A stretch of 64,000 nucleotides of DNA from Marasmius tenuissimus (taxonomy: Eukaryota; Basidiomycota; Agaricomycetes; Agaricales; Marasmiaceae), in NCBI GenBank assembly GCA_029532415.1, contig JAQOTA010000057.1, positions 186,001 through 250,000 of the forward strand, written 5' to 3'. Position 1 is the first letter of the stretch. Every line of letters starts with the position of its first letter. Under the pieces are notes generated by a model. It ran no database searches. It was not told the DNA's origin and saw only the letters and a program-made list of their open reading frames with translations. The position numbers and the translations under genes were made by a program. Positions 20,840 through 31,456 of the stretch are shown piece by piece.

Positions 20840-23800
20840 CAGCAATCCTTCTTATGGACCTTCACCGTACACGCCCACTTGGCGCTCCAGAGCCCGGCCA
20901 AATGCTGTCCTTATCGATGTGATCCCAATCCCATAAGAGATACAGTTTGGGTCCTGATGAAGCCACTCACCGCTGTGATAAATGCCCAAACCGGTTCATG
21001 TTCTATCTCATCGGTCCGAATCCATTTATAGTCTTCTTCCGTGATAAGAGTGGTCATCCAGTTGGTCGCCTGATGAGTCTGTGAGAACGAGGTTCGAAAG
21101 ATAGCAGAGAATGCTGAGCGAGTCGTATCATGTCGAGCCTCGGGTGGTGAGTGTCATGAAACAAGAAACATGAATCGGGATTGGGCCGGAACCAAAACAG
21201 AATTTTGCGAAAAGCGCCCATGCCTCGACCTGCACTTGAACCACCACCGGCAACCGGGATACTTGCTTGTGACATCCACCGCTCTGTCTACGATGCATGT
21301 CGTCTATTTCAATTCATCGAGTCAATATCTGGGTCTCGAGTTGAGTGATGCGTAGTTTGTGTTATCCTCGGGCCATTCGCGAGGCTGAGTCGTGCTCTCG
21401 GTAGTTGGTGGTTCCAAAATTTCAGACTGACTGTTTTGATTTTCAGCAAGGAAAAGGCTCTGAAACCCCTCGGATCCGCTGAAGCCAAAGATTTTAACGG
21501 TACATATGGCTCACACATTAATTCCGGGCATACGAATTTTCGTGATAGGCTTACTGGTATGTCTGCCTCAGTGAGCCTCAGAAACGTATTTACCGACGAC
21601 TGTTTTCTCATGCTTCTACTTTCGACACACCTATGGGTCCAAGATTCGTCACCTATCAGACCCTTCAAACTTCATTCTGCTATCAGTATCGCTTTTATAT
21701 GATATCCAGGGTACAAAGAGCTTTTTGTCTTGCTTTTGACTGACATTCGGGAAGGTTTAGTTCACAGCACGGCTTTTCGAATGATTTGAGCGGGTAGCCT
21801 TCCGTGATTTGACCTGGTATGTCTGACGTCCGCCTCGACTCTAACTTGCAAATATACTGGCCATTGACCACTCTTGCCTCGTGTTAGCTTTAGAAGCACC
21901 AGGTGTGGATTCCGTCTTGAACCTGAGCCTGCGAACGAGTTTTCACTTTTAAACCTGCGACACGGACCCATTTAGGACTCGTCATAACGCCGAGAGAATG
22001 CCTCTCAAACAGTTTCGTGGAAATCTAACGTCTCACCGTTGTAGTACATATTCTCCGCATCTAGCGTGCAAAGACCCTTCAACCGACCACTGGAACCATT
22101 TCGCGACAAAACCACTTCACACACCACCACCCATGCAACTTTCGCCCAATACCCGAATCCTCTGTCGCCGATTATGATCAAAACTCGCGGAGAGCCCTTT
22201 CTGACGCCTACTCTGACTGTTCTGTAGTAGGAGCTATTGCACGTCCGACAAAGTCCCTCATATTTACAGAGATCATAACATACACCTGAGCGATCAGAAT
22301 GCTCTCCCCGGAGTCGCCTCGAGATCTGGTATCAACTACGAGCAGAGGTTCTCACTCTTCTTGAGAGGGTCAGTCCTCCGTCACGATGGATTTCCTCGTC
22401 TCTTCGGGCTAACGACGACCTTTTGTTCGGTGAGTCTAGGACTAGGCAATGGTGGTCCTCGTCAAATGAGATTTTGGGACCCCAAAAAGGTATCACTGCC
22501 ATCAAACCGAAAGAAAAACCCTTCCTCGAGCACCCCTTTTGCCGTTCAGGATTGCAGAATCTACCGCGCCGGATTTCTATCAAGTTTGGGTATGGGTTAC
22601 TGCTTCAAGGTAGAGTAGCGACGTGAGGGGCGTGAAAGGGCTTAGGAAAGGGATCAGGTTGAGCTGTTGGGCGGCCTTAGGCTGCTCGTCATCGAGCTAT
22701 CGGATTCAGACCTTAGGCTTCGATTGTCATAGTCACAAGCCTCATTCATATACCTGTCATTTTCGATGCTCACGATCTGAACCGGGGTTTAACCGAGGGT
22801 TTGCCAGTTCTGAGAGTATGCCTGTTTCGAGCCCGCTGACCCTATCGAGTCGTGCCCACCCGAACGCTTCCGCCCAGACAGTGCCTTACAATGTCCCTCA
22901 AACTCAAGCGATCTGTCGGCTTGCCCAAGGTCCGTTTGACGCTCGGGATTAATCAGCTACCAGAGTCCATTGGACTTTGAGTCTCAAGATGGGCGTCGAT
23001 GGGGAAGATACACGATGTGCAAGGAGGTACGTTCGCATCATTTTCATCGGGATGCAATGGCCTCCTTGACCCGGCCCATTGACTAGTAGGTTTTACATAT
23101 TGTTGTTTTCAGCTTCAGGCTCCATGTAATGCTTTCCATGTCGTCCCACGATGGGAGCGGATTGGCCCCTGGATAGACCTATACGCTGTCGTAAACCCCG
23201 TTCCGGTAAGATTTCCTGGGATCGCCTTTCGTCCTTTTGATTGCTCAACGACTCTACCAAAGCACGTTGCGAGTCTCAATTTTGTGATACGACAACTCTT
23301 CAGTTACGGCCATTGCAGAGTACTAGTCAGCAATCAATGACTCGTTGATAGCCCTCTTTTGGGCGACAGGAATCCGATACTTAGAAAGCCGGGAGAAGGC
23401 AACGAGAATTCCTGCAATTACGTGGGCCACTGTAGGCGCGAGATGTGACAGATAGATATGAATACACAAGGTAGTTGACACGCGTTTGACTCCAGCCGTT
23501 CTACGTACATCTACTTAGATACTTTATTAACCGAAGATGATAAATCATCTTGACTTGGACGTGAATTTGGGTATGATAACCAAAATGTAAGATTCCACCG
23601 TCGAGATTTCGATCCGTCTCCTGCCTGGACACTTGATGTTCACCCTCAGTTACGGTATACCTTCTGGCACAGAGCAAAAGTGAATGTGGCGTGCTCAAAA
23701 GTTGTATCAATGAGAGACTCGGGCCAGGTTGAGCGGGATGATAATGAAACGACCTCAATCCCGCAACGGCGATGAAAGTGGTTGGTGGATCCTATCGTCC

Positions 23801-26620
23801 GAGTTAAAGTTATGAGGTTAGTATCAGATACACCAAGTTGCTACGGACGGGGAAAACCTGACTTATCTCGGAGTACAACACTACTGGATTCAACAGTCCT
23901 GGAGTTATCCGATTGAGAACCAGCTAGGCAAAGTAAGTGCGAGCTGACTGAGTTCCCTGAAGCTCAAGTCAAGTCTTCCGTGAAATAAAGGAGAGGTGAT
24001 ATTCAAGGTATCGAACGTCGTTTCTAAATTTAACGTGGGCTTAAGATACATTAGTCTGAGTGGCTCCATACCAGGAAAGCAAAGCGCAATTCGTGTATTA
24101 ACCCACGATACAAACCTACAATACGTCGGAATCGTCTACTCGCCCGTGACTCTGGAGTTCATTCACCTCATCGGGCACCGTGCACTTTTGATGCGTCCTG
24201 AAGCAAGACCTATCAAGGACACCGGGTCGATCTGAGCCCAATCTCCTCGATGTGACTGGCATTAGGTCTAATGACTCCAATTTCCGTGCCAAGCTACGAG
24301 GCACAGGGAAAATGGGTATGGCGATAGGGTGTCCTAAACATCTGAAGAGCGAAGATGACAAGGCGACACGGTAGTTCATGATTGTTCAGACGGCGAACGT
24401 ATACGAGCTGGGAACGTAGCAAGCACGAGCAGTGTCTCTGGCCCCATCACAACTACAAGCTCACTCGGACGGCGAGTTTTCCATTTGTAGCGTTGGGCTG
24501 AGACGCGAAAAGTGAGTAGAGGGGTGTGGGAACTTGAAAGAAAACCGTTCGTTCGAAGTCTTCTGCCTCAAGGGCGCACGCTTAGGATCCAGGTGAGTTA
24601 AAAGAGAGTAGACAATATAGCTTGAAACTCACGAAGATTGCTGGGAGGTAAAAGTAATCCACACCGCCGTGGCGAGTTTTCAGTTTTCAAGAGTAGAATG
24701 GCAACATTACGGAGATTTCACCACGGCTTTAACCGGATAACTCGAGTCTACCGAACAGAGCCGTTCAGAGTTCTTCGTCAAATCCAACCCAACCTTCGTT
24801 TTCACGGCCCACATTCCTCGACACAGCTCTGGGTTTCCTCCTATTGCCACCAAGCCATGCAAATAATGTGTTGAAATAGTTATAGCGGCTTTGTATGGGC
24901 TCTGATGGATGAATGAGCGCCATCTCCATCTCAACCCAGCCGAAAGGACGATGTCTCAATTTTGAGGCTACGGTTGTGATGGTTGCTGAATCTCCGACTT
25001 TCTGCAATGCACGGCTCCAAGAATTGAGATACAAAGTTCGAATGGAGAGAGACAGTCTCTGTATACGACCCACGAGAATGAAGTTCAAGGTAGAAATTGT
25101 AGGGAGATCATGAAGGTCGGGTCCAAGATCACGGTGAGAGCTCCGGGCCGCACGTCCAAACTCTGTCCATGACCGCCATGACTATCAAACCACCTCATCT
25201 CTCGTTTTTCTTCGGATCCTCTGGCAGCGTTCATGATACCTCAAGACTGCTGACAAGGTACACAATGAGTTGGAACGAAGGAACTATTCTAGGGTTGCAC
25301 TTTATTTGGGCGAAACTCTACCGTTCATCGAATTTTGACGACTCTTTTACCATTTACAGTCTATTTGCATGCCTGAAAGGCCTTGGCCAAAGCAACTAAG
25401 ACGACGAATGGATGGATAGGATGGATGGGTAGACTGGAACTTATGCGGACGGATGAAGCTTGGAAGGTGCGTCATTTTTGTCGTGGTACCATGAAGAATT
25501 TCTCTAAATTATCTATCCTGAAGCCACGGCTAGAGCGCTGTACCCATAAGATTCAAGGCCATTTTCTTGGTCATTTCTCTGCCGCTGGATTCACATCAAC
25601 CTCGTTTTCATCACCACCAAACAGCCCTCCGAGTCAACGTTTGCAACCTATCAAAACAGAGCCTACAATGGAAGGTGCTCGGTCACGTATAAGGGCTTTT
25701 CAGGAACTATACACATGGATATTCAACGCTCGGAATCATTATACTTGCTCAAAATGGACATTTCCCTGCGTCGAGAGGGTGGAGCTCGACCAAAAACTTG
25801 TCGAACGGGAAATAAGGACAGGAATGGCAGTATTTGGATGGGGGGTACGTCTAATTTACTATCAGAGCCGTCGGGTCTTGCCATTAACAGTATGTTCTAC
25901 AGACACGTTCGTACTCTCGTATCCTTGACCGGAGCTAAGCTACGCGATGCTCGGTATCAATGAAGAGGGTATGCAAACGATGGACTCGTGCAACGAGTGA
26001 AAGAGGCATGTCTACAGTGTTGTCATCAGGATAGCATGGCCTCGCTGACCGAGCTCGTCGGCTGTTAGACACTGGATTTCATTCGTGTGGGTTCCGTGCT
26101 TCATCAAGATGCTTTTTCTGCCAGCTATGACGGATGCGCTTGTACGACCTCCAGATATTGTGAATGCCGTCGTAGCGATATTTCGGTCACCGACCGGCTC
26201 TGGCAAAACATTCTTATCTTGTCGCGGTTCTCAGTCAAGTACGGTCCACATGCATGTGGGATAACAAAGAGGTGGGTCGTTCAAGGTTATGGATTTTTTG
26301 GCTGAAAGCTGATTGTTCTTTTACGTAGAACCAGGATGCGAAAGAGATAGTACATGACGCATGGCATAGGGCGCGGCTGTCGGTGAAATACACTCTTAGA
26401 TGTCGTATTGCACCTTGTAGATTCAGAAGAAAGATTTTATATTGTATACCCAAAATTTACCTATATCATGACACTCGTAACCAGAACATCTTCCTCGGGG
26501 TTGAAATAAGCGACAACTCGAAAACGAACCCGATCCAATTCCATGTAAACGCAACTATAACACTAAGGCAAGCATGAGCTGTGATAACGGCAGCTTTGCG
26601 AAGTGAATTCGGACATTACC
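20840..26620 (+). repeat. Family B, unit 2, with upstream block of family A copy 1
   Basis: Blocks at about 20,840-21,700 match 13,465-14,250 and 41,810-42,700 (promoter-like sequence, the AAGCGCCCATGCC word, then exon-intron-like stretches such as 21,430-21,510). Further right I see many splice-like sites and short frames but only weak matches to the other units, so decay or rearrangement is advanced. On the minus strand a short conserved piece (about 20,970-21,075; reading ITEEDYKWIRTDE) is open here but carries stops in units 1 and 4. No complete gene can be modelled. Confidence 0.4.
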
Positions 26621-26765
26621 TTCGAACAGAACCTTAGTCAATGTCTGCAATGTTCGGATCGAGAGTTCGTGAGGTGGTACTATCGAAGCTCCCTACAACT
26701 TCAGACGAGGGAGGCAAAAATACGGCGGACCAGAAGCTTGGTTGGCAAGTGCTATGGGCCTTGGA

Positions 26766-28685
26766 CTTTAAGGGACTTTGAGTTGGGTGAGTTGTAATGG
26801 GATCTCCAAGTCCTGAGATGTTTGCTATCAACGGCGAGGCTTCAACCTCAAGGGGAGGTTCTGCAAATAAAATCGAAGGAGATCAGACGACGGCAAAGAG
26901 GAGAGATGGATAAAACGAGCCTTGGTTGACCTGCGCAAACCGATCCGAGTCGTTCAGAGGTCGGTAGATGTTTTTGTCGGATCCGAGAGATCGAGCGAGG
27001 TCGGTGGTGGACGGGTCAAGTCCTCGAAGGAGTTGATACTGGCGTAGGCGGCTGTAGGCTTCATTGGGCCAAGAGTATGATTCTAAGCGTTGCCAAAATC
27101 TGAGCGTTGTTGGAAGGCCAAAGTCGTTGCAGAGGTCGTCTGAGAGTGGAGAGTGGCCACCTTCATCAAAGGACCAGAAATGAAGGGAAGAGGTGTCGCC
27201 ATAGTCAAGGTCAGGAGGAGGTAGTCGGATAAAAAAGTAGATCGGTTGTTGGGATCGTTGGCGGGCTTCAGAGTATGAAAGGTCGCCTGACAACGTGGCT
27301 TGAGGGTAGACAAGCTCTGAGAGATGTCAGTGGGTGGAAGGGGGGAGGAGAATGACAGCGCACTGAAAACACCTAGATCCTCATCCAAAGAGATTCCACG
27401 GGCACCGAAAACACTCCAGGCCTGCACCATCCACGCCTTGTCTGCATCCCAATTCCACCGCAAGTAAACATCGCCTCCACCAGCGAGTGTGAATCTACTC
27501 GAGATGTTAGATGAAAGAAGTAGATGGTTTTATTGAACCCACCTTGTCATCCCATTCTCAAGCACTTTTCCACCTGAAAGAGTATCCCAATCGCTCCTCC
27601 AGCCGTTGTTTGCAACGGCGATGGGGGTGTTTGTCGACGTCGAAACGACCGTCGGCCGAGGTACTCCTTCAGGCACGTCAATCCAGGCACCCGAGGAAAC
27701 GACTCCACGGACAACAACGTCATCGACTTGCTTCGACTTGAGGCTCGCCAAAAAGCGCAACAGAACATCTTCTTGGATGAGCTCTGCGGTCAAGGGCAGC
27801 TCCTCTTCAAAAACCCAACCAATGAGACGCTGTTCTGGCCCTGATGGACCACGGCAAAACACTCCCCTCCCCGGATCTAACCACAGTTCTTCAACCTCAC
27901 AACGCAATTGCATCTGTAATCATTTCATTCAACTGTATCCGAATATTTTACTGACTACTTACCCCTAAACTATAGAGATACACCTTTCCGATTATTCCTG
28001 CATTCACCTGCGCAGCCGGCACCAGCTCTGCAGAGAAAATCAGTGGAAATAGACCTATGGCATGTTACAGGTCCGTACCATTGTGTAATAATACCGATGG
28101 GCTTGCTGACAAGTTGTAACCGTACATTTGAGGTACATTTGAGGTTCTAGAGCAACTTGAGCATCCACTCAATGGGAGAGGAGAGCTAATACGCACAGTT
28201 CGCTCATGAACATAGCAAGGTCCTTCTCGAACGCCTGGAGCAAGCTTTAGCCCTCATCAAACAAATAGCAAGTCAATTTCCGGCGTACCTCTTTTGCATC
28301 TGGGCCCTTGTATTCTACCAACGTAAAGACTCTGCCCGGAATATCCACAAGTTCTGCCGTACAGATGAGCCTATCAGTTCGAACTCGACCCTCATCACAG
28401 GATTGACATTGGCATTGATTTTCGTTGTCCCGCAGGTACCGGCCTATGTGGATATTTCTCCGCCTAGAGATAGCACCCTGCTTCACGTAGAAATACTAGC
28501 AACTAATCAGACATAAATTTCTAGAGATAGCTTGAGCCGCTTACCTCGTCCAAATCGGTACGTTCCTTTTTCTCCGCTTGAATGATTGTTGTCGTGTAAT
28601 TGATCTGATCTCCTTGAACGTGGCTGAAGCTCCCACTCCCGCTCGTAACTGTGGTCTTCTTCGCCTTTCGAAAGAAAGATATCAT
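26766..28685 (-). pseudogene. Family A gene, copy 2: frameshifted and 3'-truncated
   Basis: Exons 1 (28685-28545), 2 (28495-28289), 5 (27913-27543), 6 (27497-27364) and 7 (27316-26931) match copy 1 in position and phase, and the N-terminal motif GSFSHVQGDQ is kept. Exon 3 has two extra bases (in the CTCTCCTCTCCC run, about 28,170-28,185), which shifts the frame. The double acceptor before exon 8 reads GCAGAA instead of GCAGAG, removing the site the other copies need. Sequence matching exons 9 and 10 is missing: unrelated DNA follows from about 26,760. So this copy cannot make the full protein. Its 5' flank is closest to that of copy 4. Confidence 0.75.
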
Positions 28686-28799
28686 TGTATTTGTCAATAG
28701 GTATGTTCAAGGAGGGGGGAAGATGGTGGTAGAAAGACAACCCAGACAAAACCCCACGAGCAGCTCACACCCAGGCTGCAGTTAAAACATGCGACATAC

Positions 28800-29689
28800 A
28801 CGCTGTTTTGTTCGACAGCAATTCCTTTTTTAGACCTCCGCCGTACTACGCCCACCCAGCCCTCCAAGACCCGGCCCAATGCTGTTGTTATCGATATGAA
28901 GTCCTGGATTGGGTTCCGATAATACCGCTCATCGCTGCGATAAACGCCCTCTTGATCAAGTCTTCTATTTCTATCTACGCCCAATTTCCTGGATCCCATC
29001 TGATACGCGGTCCCCAACCGTGGTAACCTAGCCATCTCGTTGGTTCTATTTCAAGTCGTGCGTGAACAGCCTTGAAGAGATGTAGAGAGTGCCGAGGAGT
29101 CATTTCTTTTGCGAATCGAGCCTGAGAGTGGTGGGTGTCGCGAAACAACCATGGATCGGGATCGGCCCGGAGCTAAACTCAGAATTTTTTGTAAAGCGCC
29201 CATTGGCGCTCAAGCCTTGCTTGTACTTGAACCACCATGAGCACCAACGACGTCTTTCCCTTTCCTTTCCTCAAGTACCATTCACAGCTTTGCCGGTTCA
29301 AAACGCTCTCCATAATTAATATTCAAGCTGAGAATTGGCTATTGAAGCAGTAGGTACGTAATCACGTCGAGACTCATGCTCTCGAAGATTAGCTTTTTCG
29401 TGATTCAGACTGATAGCTTCGATTCTTGGAAGATAGCAAGTCAGACCGTAGGTTTGAGGAACAAAGGTGGAATCTACGACTTTGAACACTGCCTCCGAGG
29501 ATATGGATTCCATAGACCCGGACTTGGAACGTTATTACGCCTACTTTTCCCCGTGAAGATACCTCTAGTTAGGTGTATTGCCTTCATGATAGCCTTCAAA
29601 AGACCTATCAGCTCGCAATCTGTTTAGTATCTGACCCTCCGTGCCCCGCTATTGATGTCTGAAGTTCAATTTCATCAGCTCTGAACTGT
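28800..29689 (+). repeat. Family B, unit 3, 5' part
   Basis: Sequence from about 28,830 to 29,290 matches 59,720-60,170 of unit 5 closely (for example AAGCGCCCATTGGCGCTC at 29,193 and 60,086). It differs from units 1, 2 and 4, so units 3 and 5 form a subgroup. The unit is interrupted by the long-inverted-repeat element at 29,690. Confidence 0.5.
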
Positions 29690-29693
29690 GAAA

Positions 29694-30046
29694 AGTAGGA
29701 CAAGCTATAATTAAACCACCCCAGGCTATACCTGGCCATAATTAAACAGGTTTAAACAAGCCCGGGGGCATTCTATTGCATTCACTACCTGCTACACATG
29801 CTATCTAGTTTATCAGCAGAATTAAACAAAGGCATTTAAACACGAATGGCCGGGAAGATGTTACTGGTTTAAACCACCGCATCGTCATGTTTAAACACGG
29901 TTGTTTAAACCGACACGTGAAGCATCGAACCAGGTGTTTAAACCCGCCTGTAGTTTATGAATGAAATGAATTTAGCTACAGCTGCGGAGAAGGTTAAACT
30001 CTCACCGAATGCCAGCCATAGGATAGCTGTTTAAACAGGCAGCATA
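29694..30046 (+). repeat. Left terminal inverted repeat arm
   Basis: It starts AGTAGGACAAGC and ends GGCAGCATA, and pairs with 31452-31100. GTTTAAAC octamers are spread along the arm, and TTAAAC half-sites are interspersed. Weaker TTTAAAC-like words continue inward to about 30,140 only on this side. Confidence 0.85.
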
Positions 30047-31099
30047 ATACCTGTTCAAACCACATCATCAGGCTTAAACGACTGTTTGAACTGACATGCT
30101 TGAATGCAGTGGACCGAGCGTTTAAACCAGCCCGAGCCAAATGTCAGCCGCAAAGAACAGAAGGAGATACATAACGTTCAATCTATTGTCGTCAAGCCTT
30201 GAATCCTGACATGAGGGTAAGTGTGAGAACAACTGTAGTAGAGTATGAACTTACCACACTTAGCTCTTGGCGGGGCGAGCCTAGTGGCCTGGAGAATATG
30301 TGAGGCATATAAACTTGGAATAGATTGCATAAATACTGGCAACACGCAACGTGAAACGCTGTCTGCCCAGCGGGAGGCGGGAAGCCGAGAGGTAGTATCC
30401 TTCAGACTTCTACCGATGGCATTTGGTGGTAAAAATCAAGGAGTTGGAACATAGATGCGGCGACTTGCAGTGGGTCGTGGTGGTAGAAGGATGAGCTGGC
30501 AGAGTTTGTTATTGTTTGCGCTCTGGAACCTTGGGTCGCAGAAATTTTGGGCATCCGGGCGCCTCTTTGCCATTTACTTGCAAAAGCGCCCATACTCCCA
30601 GAAAATTCATATGTCATCAACTGACGGGCAAACAGAGGCAAATTATGCCAGCTCACTCTGAAACCACCACCACCGAAATCACCCAGCTTTGAGAGGCCTC
30701 CAACCGAGCATCGACTGTGAATGTTTGAGCCTGAGGCATAGCAACATCTTTCTATCTTTCCCTATCAGCTTCCGTCCGTGCTCAGTTGCTGTCTCGTGTG
30801 CCGACTGGTGAGTGGTTCTCCAGCGTCCTGCTGACTGCCGGTATAAAGGTCCCTTCATTTCAATTCTCGCAGAGGCTGGGTTGGGCTGGGTGAAGAATAC
30901 CTACAATGTTGGTGAGACTATGGCTAATTATTTCTCTTATATTTGCTAACCCATCATGAAGATATCCGCAGCTTTGTGGCCCCAGTGACGACCTACGGTC
31001 AGTCTCCTCCGGTGTTTTGTTCACTTAGCCTGGCCTCTGACTATACCGGTTTATTATTCTTTCGTATTTGAGTCAAAAACAGTGGTCTCCCGGCCTGGA

Positions 31100-31452
31100 T
31101 ATGCTACCTGTTTAAACAGCTATCCTACGGCTGGCATTCAGTGAGAGTTTAACCTTCTCCGCAGCTGTAGCTAAATTTGTTTCGTTCATAGGCTACAGGC
31201 GGGTTTAAACACCTGGTTCGATGCTTCACGTGTCGGTTTAAACAACCGTGTTTAAACATGACGATGCGGTGGTTTAAACTAGTAATATCTTCCTGGCCAT
31301 CTGTGTTTAAATGCCTTTGTTTAATTCTGCTGATAAACTAGATAGCATGTGTAGCAGGTAGTGAATGCAATAAAATGCCCCCGGGCTTGTTTAAACCTGT
31401 TTAATTATGGCCAGGTATAGCCTGGGGTGGTTTAATTATTGTTCGTCCTACT
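31100..31452 (-). repeat. Right terminal inverted repeat arm
   Basis: Reverse complement of the left arm, the same length, ending GTCCTACT at 31452. Differences from the left arm are nearly all C/T or G/A. Confidence 0.85.
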
Positions 31453-31456
31453 GTAG

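Larger units (their letters stand above)
29690..31456. mobile_element. Non-autonomous DNA element with 353-bp terminal inverted repeats
   Basis: Two 353-bp arms (29694-30046 and 31100-31452) are near-perfect inverted copies with about 17 mismatches by eye, nearly all transitions. Each arm carries six GTTTAAAC palindromes. GAACTGT occurs on both sides (29683-29689 and 31457-31463) and is a candidate 7-bp target duplication, though four bases at each outer end do not pair. The 1053-bp centre has no transposase; its longest frame is about 85 codons. It holds splice-like signals. The class is unknown to me. It lies between blocks of family B. Confidence 0.8.

Noticed and set aside
29690..31456. 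Long inverted repeat as a plain host palindrome or assembly artefact
   Set aside because: The arms differ by dispersed transitions and are separated by a unique 1-kb centre, so it is not a mirrored assembly error.
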